64,000 bases of DNA from Meloidogyne chitwoodi (Eukaryota; Nematoda; Chromadorea; Rhabditida; Meloidogynidae), in the NCBI GenBank assembly GCA_015183035.1, contig JACZZP010000011.1, positions 1,860,001-1,924,000 on the forward strand, given 5' to 3'. This document shows positions 22,191 through 32,989 of the stretch, piece by piece; position 1 is the first letter of the stretch, and every line of letters begins with the position of its first letter. The notes beneath the pieces are model-generated. The model made no database searches. It was not told the origin of the DNA and saw only the letters and a list, made by a program, of their open reading frames with translations. The translations under genes and the position numbers were made by a program.

Positions 22191-25100
22191 ATGCCTCCAA
22201 CAACATTAACTAGTTCACTTCATCCAAGTAATAAGGATGCAATTGCATGGTTTATTTTTTTCTTTTTGTAATTTTAAATAATTTTTTAAAATATTCTAGG
22301 AATGAAAAAGGACTAATAGCCTTTGGTTGCCATTCAACTTTAGTTCTTTTTGATGCATGTAGTCTATCAGTTTTTCAAACACTTGAACAACATAATACAG
22401 CTATTAATTTGGTATAAAAATATTTAATTAAATTTTTTTGTTGGAATTTCCTGCCAAAAAAAGTATTTTTAGAATTATTTCTGTACGTTTTTCTTTAGAG
22501 AGGTTTTGTTGGTTTAACTGGTTAAGTTTGAGGATTTGTTTACTGACCTAACCGGTTCGAACCATATTAGCAAATCTTTTCCTTAAATTATTTTCAGAAC
22601 ATTATTTTATCTATTTCTTGGTCCTTTAAATTTTAAATAAAAAATTTATTTTCTTTTTTTCTTAAAAGGTTTGTTGGAAGCCTCCCATTGATCTTCTTTT
22701 TCAAACAAAATCAAATGAAAATAATGACAATATTCGTTATTGTAGTGATATTAATTTTGGATGTGCTTCTTCTGATATTAGCGGGAATATATTTGTTTGG
22801 GATGTTCAAAAAGGAATTGTTGTTGCTTCTTTACGTCATTTAACTACACATGTTAACGGTTTTTTAATTATTAAAAAAGTCCTTAAGTTTATTTATTTTT
22901 AGATCTCAAATGGGTAAATTGGCCAAATTCTAACTACAATCTTTTGTTAAGTATACATTCAAATTCAATACTAATTCTTTGGGATATTGACAAAAAAGAA
23001 CGAATTTGGGAACATAAATTCAATGTTAGCATTTATAAAATTAGTATGGACCCTTTTGATCATTCAAAAGCTGCAAGTTTGTTTTTTATTTTTAAATTAA
23101 TTTTATTTTTGTCAAATTAAAATAAAGCTTATGAGTTTGGGAGACCCGTCAGTGTACAATTATTTTTTTAAAAAGTTTTTCAATTTTTTTTTGTAAATTT
23201 TTCTTTGGAAAATCCCTTATCTAAAGTTTTAAATATTAAAAAATATTTTTATTTTTTCAAAAATTATTTTTTTCTTTAAATTTTCCAATTTCCAAGAATT
23301 CCAATATTTTTTTTTAATTTTTTAAAAACCAAATTTTCAAAAAAAAATTATTTTAATTTAATTAAAAAAAAGTATTTTTAAAGTAAGCTCAATTGGTACT
23401 AGTCTAATCCTTTTGGAAAAACTTTCATCTCTTCATTGGTCAGATTCTAAAATTACTTCAATGACACTTGAACCAAGAACAATTATTTCTTCAACAAATA
23501 ATTTAAAATTAAATAATTCTTTAATTATTCAATTAAAATATCATTTGGCTTATCCTCAACTTTTGTTTGTTTTATTTCCTACTGAAATTTGTTTAGTTGA
23601 AACACAACATTGTCAAGTTATTTATTCTGCTATAATTGATACTGGTTCTCCTATTGTTCAGGTTTTTCTTTTTAATTTTACTTTTTTTTCTGATTTTTTA
23701 CGTAAGATTGGGTTATTTTTTTTATTTTTCAAATTCCCTTTTATGTCCCTTATTTTCGGATATTTCCATGTCCTTCAAAATTTTGGGAATTAATTTTTTG
23801 ATGAAAATTTAGGCAAAATTATCCGATATTTTTTTAATTATTATTATTAATTTATTTTGAATTAATAAAATAAACAATTACAATTTTTTGAAATTTTTTT
23901 TATCCATATAAGAATTAATTAATTATAAAAAGAGTTGCAGATACATAATTTGTGGACTTTTACTTAAGCAAAACATAAAAATACCCAACTTTTTGTACTT
24001 AAATTAATTTTTATTATCTTTAAAAAATTAATTTTTATTTTTTTTTTCTAAAAAAAAAGATTCTTCCCTGTGTCGAAAGAGACGCTTTCTTTTTAATTCA
24101 CCAAAATGGAACAAGTTCTTTTCGAATCGCAAATTTTCAATTTTCTGATGAAAAAATAACTTCAACATTGGATTATGAACGTAAATGTTCAACAGATTCA
24201 ATGCAAAGGCAATCAATTAGATTAAGAGTTATGGGGGCTTCTTCATGTCCAGTAACTAGTTGTTCTTTTGTTTTGTTAATAAATTCAGGAAAATTGTTGT
24301 TTTATCAATTGGTATTTTTTTTAAATTTTTTTTTATAAATATATTTGTTTGGATAAAATATCCAAATTAGAAAAATTTTTAATTTTTTTTAAATTTTGGG
24401 ATAAAATGTCACCTTTTTTTTTAATTCTAAATTTTAATTTTTTCAAAAATTAAAATATTTTAGGAAGATGCAAAACAGGAAATTGAGCCTTATCGTCTTG
24501 CTACAATAACAGATTTTGTTGAATTAAATGAGGACTGTCAGATGCGTATTTCTTGTAAAAGTGAACAATTAAGGTTTTCTTTTAATTTTTTAAAAAATTG
24601 GGATCAACAGTCTCACATTTCTAATTTTTTAGATTAACCCAATATGGAATTTATTCACCTTTAAGTACCACAATTACAGTTGTTAGAATGCGTCCAGTAG
24701 ATATTTCATCAAATAATTGTGATGAGCCTAGTCTAATTTATTCAACAACAAAAATTGGTCAATTAGCAGCAGTTGGAAGCAGTACAGGAATTATTCATTT
24801 AATTGAAATTTGTGGAGAAAAAATTTGTAAAAGTCGTGATTTACAGATACACAGCTGTCCTGTTAAGTATAAAAATTTTAAATAATTTTTTTTTTAATAA
24901 TTAAAAAAAATTTTTAAGATGTTTGGAATGGGCAGGTCCAAATGCTATTGTTTCTGCTGCATATATAGCTTCCCTAAGTTCTTCAAATACTGTGAGAAAT
25001 GATATGTTAGTTTGTTTTAAAATTATTTAAATATTTTTAATAAATATTAGTTATTTTTTAAAATATTTTTTTTTAAAGAGTATTTTTTCAAATATTTGAG

Positions 25101-28100
25101 AGGGAGATTTAGATGATTTAGGGGCTTTAAGTAATTTTTATTTTTATATTGGGGATCAAAAATGTCAGTTTTTAGGGCGAGGAGGGAGTCAAACATCATC
25201 GTTAATATTTTTAATTAATTAATTTTTTTTTTAAGATTTATAACGGATATTCGTACTGGGTGGAAAAGACGTCTTAGACCAGAACAAGAAGAATCGCCTA
25301 TTGAGGTTTTCTTTTTAATTTTTAAAAAAAATTAAAATTCTCTAGACAATTCGTGTCTCACATTATAACAGTTATTTGGCAATTTCTTTTCGTCAAAATC
25401 CTCTTGAAATTTGGGATTTGGGTACTCTACGTCTTTTAAGGAGAATGAATAAACGTTGTCCAATAATTTTGGATTTGTGTTGGAGTGGAAAACATCATCA
25501 ATCTAAAATTGTTAATGAAAACAAAACTAAAATATTTAGAGAAAATTTGGTTGTTTTGGATAATGATAATCATTTGTAAGGTTTTTTAATTTTTTGGTCA
25601 CCCTATTTTGAGTCTCTCAGAAATTTTGTTCTATAAAAGTGGTTTTTTGTTCAAATATTAAATTTTGAGGAATATAAAAAAAAGATGTTATAAGTGGGTA
25701 TAGTGTTCAATAGAGAACAAAGCCTCATCCTTTATAATTCTTACTTAATTTTTAATTAATTTTTAAGACTCAAATAGTCCTTAATTTTAATATTTAATTT
25801 TAATTTATTTTTTTTTTAAATTTAAATTTAATTTAAAATATTTATTTAAAGATATCACGTTGTAGTAAAAGGACTTCATGTTCGCGACGGAAAAGAGGTT
25901 AGTACACAATGGAAAAGTGGTGCAGCATTTCTTCGTTGTATGGTTTGGAAAGATGATGTTTTGGCATTTGGTGATAGTGCTGGACGTATTGGGGTTTGGA
26001 TATTGGGTGATAAATCACAATGTAGACAATCAGGATTGGGAAATTCTACTAGAGGACCAGTCTTAAAAATTGTTTTTTCAAAATTGGCGGGAGATTATAC
26101 TTTGGCTGTACGGTTTTTTTTAAATTAAATAATTAATATGAATATTAGAGTTTCTTTGAAATTTTTGATTTTTTATATTTTATTTTAAAAACTGTCCGAA
26201 TTTTCCATTTTTTAATAATTATTTTATAAATATTTGATTTTTTTGTCAAATTTGTCTCAAAAATCCCTCTTTTATTTGGATTATTTTGAGATTTTTTCTA
26301 AGTTTTTCTTATTTTTTTTTAAATTTATTTTTTTAAATAATTAAATAATTAAAAAGGCTCAACACCCAACTTCACTAGTTGTTTGGGATACAGAAAGATT
26401 ACATATTGTATTTGTTTTACAGAGACCTGGATTAAGTATTATTGACATTGATATGTGTGGATTAACTCCTGGTTTATTTTTTAATTTTTAAATATTTTTA
26501 TTTATTTTTTTAAGTTTATATTACCTCTGATGGAATGTTTCGTTATGCTATTTCGGATACTGGAAAAGGTTCAAATGTTTCTTTGAGTGAACAAGGTTTT
26601 TTTTTAATTATTTTGATTATTTTAATTTAAAAAATTCTATTTATTATTTTTTGTTTTTTAAAAAATTCCCCAAGGGCTGTGGATTTATCAATCCAAATTT
26701 TTTTTGTTATAATTTACCCTTTTTTCGATTCCCAAAAATATTTAAAAATTAATCAAATATTTTTTAAATTTATATTTTCCTTTTTTTTAGATTCCCCTCT
26801 TCTTATTCAATTTTCTTCAAATTCCGAAATGCTACAAAATTTAATTTATTGTATTACAAATTTTCAAAAATTGCAAGAATATTTAAATATTGATTTGGAT
26901 TATTACAATTTATTTTTAAAAAAATTAGAAAATATTGGAAATAATAAACTTATAAAATTTGCTTTTATATGCAATTTTATTGGATTTACATCTCTAACCA
27001 ACTTTATTAAAGTTGTAAATAATGCTGCAATTAGAGAAAGAGAAAAAGTTGGAAATTTAGTTTTAAAAGATGTTAGAGAAGCAGAAAGAGAAAAAGTTGA
27101 ACTAAAAGAGGAAAATGCTTATAAAAAAGTTGGAAATGTAGAAAAAGTTGGAGATCAAGTTTTAAAAGACAGAGAAGCAGAAAGAGAAAATATTAGTGAA
27201 AAAGATGATAAAGAAAAAGAAAAAGTTGTTTTAATTGAAAATGAACTTTTATCAACTAATTTGCTTCATTTTTGGTCTAAAAATTATTTTCAGGTTTTTT
27301 TTTAATTTTAATTTATTTTTTAATTTTACATTTTTATAAAATAGAAAAGAATGGAATTAATTGTTCGTTTACTTCTTTCAACGTGTAAAAATGATCAACA
27401 TTTGGAACAAGCAATTGAAAAATGTATAATTATGAAAAAGGTTTATAAGTTAATTATTTTTTTTTATTTAATTTCAAAATTTTAATTATTTAAAAAATTA
27501 AATTTAGAATGAACCAGCAATTTATTATTTGTTAAACAACGAAAAAACAATTAATTCAAAAAATTCAAAAGACGAAATAAGGTTTAATGCTTTTCGTGCT
27601 TGCTTACTTTCTGCTAATTTTAATAGTGAAAATTCAAAATGTTTGGTTAAAATGACTGCAACTAATTTAATTGCTTCAAATTTTATATCAGGTTTTTTTA
27701 ATTAATCAATTAAATTATTCTTTTTTAAATTTAAATTTTAGAAGGTATTCAATTACTTTCTTTAATTGATCAAGGACTTGATGCTTGTAAATATTTAATT
27801 TCACAAGGATTGTGGCAGACTGCTTTAATTTATTCTAAAGTATTTTTTTAAATTTAATTTTTTGAACACTTTCCGTTTATTCGCAAGAAAATATTTTAAC
27901 TAAAAAAAGTTTGCGAATAAATGGGGTGTCTACCTAAACTAAATTTCCGAATTTTTTTTATTAAATTTAAATTAATTTTTAAAGATTTACCCAAATTGTG
28001 ATTTTGTTGAAATTTATACAAAATATGCTGAACATTTAATTTCTAGTTCATCTCATAATAATGTAAGAAGAAAAAAAAATATTTTTAAAAAATAATTTTT

Positions 28101-28253
28101 AATTTTTAGAGTTTTGCATTAATGATATTAGCAAATTTGGGCAATTGGGAAAAATGTAAAAAACTTATTGAAAGTGATCAGATTTGTTTAAATAGACAAT
28201 TGCTTAATTTAATTATTGACACCGCAAATGATGTAGAGGAGAGATTTAATTAA
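22191..28253 (+). CDS. WDR11: WD repeat-containing protein 11
   Basis: A large beta-propeller trafficking protein, Golgi/endosomal in other animals. The start at 22191 gives MPPTTLTSSLHPSNKDAIAW and then NEKGLIAFGCHSTLVLFDA, the characteristic WDR11 N-terminus. WD-like units follow: SSDISGNIFVWDVQKG, LLLSIHSNSILILWDID, FDPFDHSKAA, SSTGIIHLIEI, CLEWAGPNAIVSA, FRQNPLEIWDLGTLRLLRRM and FLRCMVWKDDVLAFGDSAGR. The C-terminal alpha-solenoid starts around 27.3 kb (KRMELIVRLLLSTCKND), includes EGIQLLSLIDQGLDACKYL and GLWQTALIYSKIYPN, and ends NDVEERFN. A highly charged, internally repetitive block (EREKVGNLVLKD..., EAEREKVELKEEN..., KVGDQVLKDREAERE) at about 27030-27240 is an insertion relative to the family. 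Introns harbour a tRNA-like relic (22.5 kb) and a MITE (27.87 kb). Confidence 0.9.
22503..22571 (+). repeat. tRNA-like relic in WDR11 intron
   Basis: Contains A-box-like TGGTTTAACTGG and a perfect B-box GGTTCGAACC at tRNA spacing, but the acceptor stem does not pair. Not a functional tRNA as read. Confidence 0.5.
27866..27937. mobile_element. CCCCATTTATTCGCAA-family MITE in WDR11 intron
   Basis: Short copy: left arm TCCGTTTATTCGCAAGAAAA (diverged), right arm TTTGCGAATAAATGGGGTGT followed by CTACCTAAA, the outer terminus seen in other copies. Confidence 0.65.
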
Positions 28254-28866
28254 TATTTTTTAATTATTTTTAATGCTTAAGCGGTGATTTATAATCTATT
28301 AAAAGCGAAAAGCAAGTAGTGTCTTGTTGGTGTAGTGGGTAAAGCATTCGACTAGGCTTGACTATCTTGCGGGTTCGAACCTTTTCATTGGTCAAACTTT
28401 TATTTTACCTTCTAAACCAGTGTTTTAGCATTTTAAATTAAAAATTTTTTGTGAATTTATAGGGCCAAATTAGAAAATTTTTTAAGAAAAATTTTCTATT
28501 AAATACCTTTAATTTGTAATATTAATTATTTCGAATTTTATTTTTTTTTAATTTTTGACTATATTTATATATTTCCTTTTAATAATAATAAATTATATAA
28601 ATAAATAAATTGAGAAATATTTTTAATTATTTATAAATAAAAAATTTTAAAAAATAAAAAACTTTCTGGATTGATTAATTAAAAAATATTTTTCTCCTTT
28701 TTTTATTTTCTCCTCCTCTTCGGATTATTTTATTTCCATTAAGGAGATTACATTTTTTTAATAATTTAAAAAAAGTCTTTCTCTTTTTAAATCTCATCTC
28801 TGCGTGAAAATATTAAAAAAAAACAATTAATTAATATTTTTTTTTAATAAAATTTATTTTCTCTCT
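28254..28866. other. Intergenic stretch with a tRNA-like relic
   Basis: AT-rich spacer between WDR11 and the MGC protein gene. Besides the relic at 28321-28393 nothing was recognised. Confidence 0.4.
28321..28393 (+). repeat. tRNA-like relic
   Basis: A-box-like TGGTGTAGTGGG and B-box GGGTTCGAACC in correct order and distance, but the ends (GTCTTGT... / ...ATTGGTC) do not form an acceptor stem. Probably a tRNA pseudogene or tRNA-derived repeat. Confidence 0.5.
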
Positions 28867-31357
28867 ATGATGGGCTGCGCATTTAGCAGCACACAAATTT
28901 TTTTAGTTGATTCAAAAAAAAATGAAAAGAAAATTGTTAAAAATAATTATAGTAGTGCTAACAATAATTTTGCTCGTTCACTTTTTCTTCATGCAAAACA
29001 AGGCAATTTTTTAAAAAAAATAAGAAAAATTTGTTTGATTTATCCACAAATTTGTACACAATTCCATTACCAATTAATTAAAAAAAATAATATTAATCGA
29101 TAAAAAATTCTTTTAGGTAAACACCCCATTTATTCGCAAAATATAAAAAATAAAATTATTTTAAAAAATGGGTTGGGGTCACTTCAGTACCGCCATCTCA
29201 GTACCAAATGTTTTTATACTGAAATAATTGTTTTTCTTCATTTTAATATTCTTATGTATGAATCATCAAGGAAATTTAGAAATTTTGAAAAAAGCTGGGA
29301 CTGAAATGGCGGTACTGAAATGGCCCGTTTTGAAAAAACAGAAAATGATAAAAATGAAATTGAAAAATAAAAATATTTTTTGGCAAATAAATGGTATTTT
29401 TATCCATAAAGAATTCAAACTTGATTTTATTTTTTTCTTAAATTCCTCGGTCATTAATAGGGATGTGCAAAACATGCACGAACAAATTGTTATCTGACCA
29501 TAACTGACCACTGTCTCTCCGAATTTAACTTTATCACTCGTTTGTAAGAGACGTAGAAAAGTAGTGGTTAGTAGAGAAAAATTTTTAAAATGAAAAGGAA
29601 TCGTACAAAAGGAATTTTAAATATTTTCTCTGCTGACCACTACTTTTCTTCCACTCTTACAAACGAGAGATTAAGTAAACCTTCGGAGAGACAGTGGTCA
29701 GTTATGGTCAGATAACAATTTGTTCGTGCATGTTTTGCACATCCCTAGTCATTAAATTTAAAAAATAAATAATTAAAATTAAAAAAAAGGTTTTAATAAT
29801 CGTTCTTCCGTAACAACAACGACATTAATAGGTAGTGGAGGAGCAGCTCTTTTACTTGCTACAAAATGTGGAAAAGATGTAATTTTAGTTGGACAATTAA
29901 AATCAAATGGTTCTCGTCGTAGACCTAGCAGTGAAGCCAAATTTATTGAACAAAGAAGAAAATTGTCTAGTCAATGTCAAAAAAAAGTTTCAAAAGAAGA
30001 AAATAATCAATTAAATTTGTTATTAAATCGGAGGTTAATTTAAAATTTAATGATTTTTTAAAATTTAAAGATTTTTTATAAATATTGTTTTAACAGGAAA
30101 TAAATTTTGATTTTGTCTCTCCTCATTTTACATACTATTTTTTTCTGTCTAACAAAACCTAAAATTTAAAATATTAAAAAATCTCTCAAATTTTTAGAAA
30201 TTCCAAAACAAAAAAATTTTTAAAAAATAAAAAAAAATATTTTTCAAAAGATCAAATCGTTTGGCAGACTCAAATGGTACTAGTATGGAAGCCCCAATTT
30301 CTGGCCCTATTGATTTTCAAAAAAGACTGGAAAGTTTAAAAATTAAAAGAAATGATGAGATTAATGATGAATTAATTAATAATAAAATAATAGATGATTG
30401 TGAAAATGAATTTTCTACAAAAATAAAAAAGAATATATCTCCAAAGGAACAGAGAAAACAAATTGCAGGTGTGTAAAGAGGGTCGTTTCGGCGCAGTTTT
30501 GCTACGGCGCAGGTCTTTATAAAAATGCCAAATAAATACTTGAGTCTATCAAATTTTGTTTAAAAATTCTATTTAAGTGTTATCTATTCTACTAAAATTA
30601 AAAAAAATGTTTGGTTACAAAATTATTAAATTATTACTGTAAATGTCAAAATTTTTGATTTTTTTTTAAGTTTTTTGACCATAACTTTTTTTATATTGAA
30701 TCAAAAATTTTGAAAATTTTAGAAAAGTTGAGAATTACTATAGTGAATATTTGTTCAAAATTTCATAATTTTAGACTCATGGCATTATGTAAAATTTTTA
30801 ATCTGCGCCGTAAAGCCTTCGCGCCGTAATGACCCCAAATTTTGTTTAAAATAATTTTATTTTTTTTTAATTTAAGAAGAAAAAGAAGTAATAATGCATA
30901 GAGCAGAAAAAGAGTCAATTATTACAGACGAGTATTTTTTAATTTTATTTAAAAAATTAAAAAATAAATTTAAGAGGATTAGATCAATGGGATGCTTTAA
31001 GCAATACAACGGCAAGTGCTGATTGTTGTAGTCAAATTGGTGGGAGAATTAGTTTACAACAAAAACAATTGCATGATGGTGATGTGAGTGAAGCTAGCTT
31101 TGTTTTAGTCAAAAGAAAATTAAAAGTAAGGAAAAAAATTTTTGAAAATTTTTTTGAAATTTTTTTTGAAAATTTTTTTTTGAAATTTTTGAAAATTTTT
31201 TTAAATTTTTTTGGTTGCTTGGGAGCATCATCAAATACTCCAAATACGCAAACAAAGCTTTATGAAAAAAGAAACTAATTGTGATAATAAACCTCAACAA
31301 TTAGTAAGTAATAATTGGATACCAGAAATTACTCAATTAATTGATGAAAATGAATAA
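28867..31357 (+). CDS. MGC-type, possibly N-terminally lipidated protein, unrecognised
   Basis: The open frame at 28867 begins MMGCAFSS; starting at the second Met gives MGC, a classic context for N-myristoylation plus palmitoylation. Later exons join as coding sequence: NNRSSVTTTTLIGSGGAALLLATKCGKDVILVGQ (about 29790), ISGPIDFQKRLESLKIKRNDE (30253 on), EEKEVIMHRAEKESIITDE, GLDQWDALSNTTASADCCSQ, ISLQQKQLHDGDVSEASFVLVKRKLK, and a terminal exon ending EITQLIDENE at 31357. ISGPIDFQ weakly recalls the start of a CRIB motif but the conserved HVG part is missing. Function unknown; peripheral membrane attachment is an inference from MGC. Intron 1 (about 0.75 kb) is packed with nested MITEs, and another intron with one more. 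The donor of exon 1 is ambiguous. Confidence 0.5.
29114..29402. mobile_element. CCCCATTTATTCGCAA-family MITE split by a second element
   Basis: The left arm TAGGTAAACACCCCATTTATTCGCAAA and right arm TTTTGGCAAATAAATGGTATTTTTATCC (each read in parts under 20 bases) are separated by an unrelated inverted-repeat element at 29176-29326. This is a nested insertion. Confidence 0.6.
29176..29326. mobile_element. Inverted-repeat element nested in an older MITE
   Basis: Left arm CACTTCAGTACCGCCATCTC, right arm (as printed) CTGAAATGGCGGTACTGAAA; reverse-complementing the right arm gives TTTCAGTACCGCCATTTCAG. About 150 bp with no coding potential. Confidence 0.6.
29458..29747. mobile_element. 290-bp hAT-type MITE with 8-bp target duplication
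   Basis: Terminal inverted repeats start TAGGGATGTGCAAAACATGC and run for more than 60 bp with few mismatches. Perfect 8-bp direct duplications GTCATTAA flank the element (29450-29457 and 29748-29755). 8-bp duplication plus TAGGG termini is typical of hAT non-autonomous elements. It lies in intron 1 of the MGC gene. Confidence 0.8.
30478..30836. mobile_element. MITE with CGGCGC-rich ends in an intron
   Basis: Left end GGGTCGTTTCGGCGCAGTTT and further TACGGCGCAG. The right end, reverse-complemented, reads GGGGTCATTACGGCGCGAAG and further TTACGGCGCAG. GC-rich termini around an AT-rich 300-bp centre, inside an intron of the MGC gene. Confidence 0.6.
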
Positions 31358-32102
31358 AATTTTTTAAAGTAAATATTTCAAAAAAAACTCCTCTTGTGAG
31401 GAAGAGTACTTTGTCTCCCCGTTATTTTCCAAAATGAAAAACTTCACAGTTCCCGTAAAAACGGGGGGAAGTACTAGGAAAGGTTATAAGATAATTTAAG
31501 TTGCGGGACGGGAGTCTTTTTAGTAGAACAAGGAACGGGGAAAGGTCCAAAGACGGGAAGTCACATGGGGAATTTTCCCCCGCTCCGTGGATCTTGTCCT
31601 GGAAACGGGGAATTTATGTCAATTTACCCTAAGGGCATAAAACATTCGGGCATTGAATTGCGGGGAAATTTGAGCTCGGGAACGGGAAATTATAAAAGAA
31701 ATACTTCCTCTTTTTTTTCAAAGTTTAGAGACTAAATTTGGTTACAAAAAAAATTAATGAATTATTTAAAATTAAAAATAATTTTATATTTTAATTAAAT
31801 AATTTATTAGACAGGTGAAGAAAAAAAATAAAATAAAAAAAATTTTTTTTTGACATTAAAATTCTAAAAATAAAAAATTTTTTTCAAAAAATATTAAATT
31901 AAGACCTCCAAACTTTTTAAAAAAATAAAAAAAAATAATTTGGTTTATATCCAATTAATTATTTATTAAAAGAAAAAGGGGCGTGGCCAATAAAAATAAA
32001 ATAAATTGGCTATAAAATTCTTTTATTTTTCATCTTTATTTAAAAAAAAATATTTTTATTTTGTTTAATTAAAAAAATAAAATTTTTCTGCACAAAATTA
32101 AA
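31358..32102. other. Intergenic stretch with a G-rich island (31.40-31.69 kb)
   Basis: About 290 bp with repeated ACGGGG, CGGGAA and CCCCG words, conspicuous against the AT-rich surroundings. No open frame of note and no clear terminal repeats. The remainder is A/T homopolymer-rich. Confidence 0.4.
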
Positions 32103-32684
32103 ATGTACAACTACAATTATTTTATTTTCTTTTTTATTTTATTTTTAAATATTGAAAAGAATACAGCTAAAAATAAATTTTATTTTTATGATTCTTCTGA
32201 TGAGTAAGATTTTTATTTTAACTTTTTAATACAGTAAAAAGGAGAGTTTACTGATGCATTTTTAGATGTTTTGAAATTTTTTGTTTAGTTGACATTTTGA
32301 AATATTTTTTTTAAAATTAATATTTTATTTTATTAGATATCCTAATTTTCCGTTAAATCGACTTCCAAATTTTGATAAATTTAAAGAATCAATTGAATTC
32401 GATAATGAAGGTATTTTTTGTTTTTTTTAATTGATATATTTTGATATTTACTAGAAAAGCGTAGCAATGGACTTTCTTTGTCTAACACACCATTGCTTGT
32501 CCGTTTATCTAAAAATAATGTTTTAAAAAGTGTAGGGCCATTACGCCTCTTTAGTTCTAGTCAAACACCTAAATCAGCTACATATAGACTTATTAGAGTT
32601 TCAAATAATCAAAAAAATCAAAGAAAGGCTGTTACGCCTAATTCTAATGTTGCAAATCCTTTGCTACGCCAACTTTGGACTTAA
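32103..32684 (+). CDS. Small secreted protein, unrecognised
   Basis: Three exons (32103-32203, from ~32339, and from ~32455 to 32684) join in frame. The first begins MYNYNYFIFFFILFLNIEKN, a hydrophobic signal-peptide-like leader. The remainder is polar, Asn/Ser/Arg-rich and has no cysteines (YPNFPLNRLPNFDKF, GPLRLFSSSQTPKS, SNVANPLLRQLWT). Several basic residues flank short hydrophobic stretches, so a peptide precursor is possible, but no repeated peptide or amidation site is visible. Family not recognised. Confidence 0.5.
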
Positions 32685-32989
32685 GAAATAAAAGAGAAAA
32701 ATTGAAAAATTAATTAAAATTGATATAATAAAAATTGTTATTTTTTAACTAAAAATGTAAATTTTTGTAAATTTTTTTCTTGAACTTAAAAGAACTCGAA
32801 AAATTTTAATAAAATTTTATTTCAAAATACTGTACGATTGCTATTCAAAAGGCTACAAAAAGTATACGGATAAAAGGTTCGCGATAAAATGACTGCTCGC
32901 TCTTCAAAAAAGAGTATGATAAACAAGAGACGGTTAGAGCAAAAATAAAAGAGAAATAGTAAATAGCAGACACCGTTAAACGATCAATA

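Noticed and set aside
28321..28393. Functional tRNA gene
   Set aside because: A and B boxes are present but the acceptor stem does not pair and no clear anticodon loop forms; the other six tRNA-like sites fail the same way.
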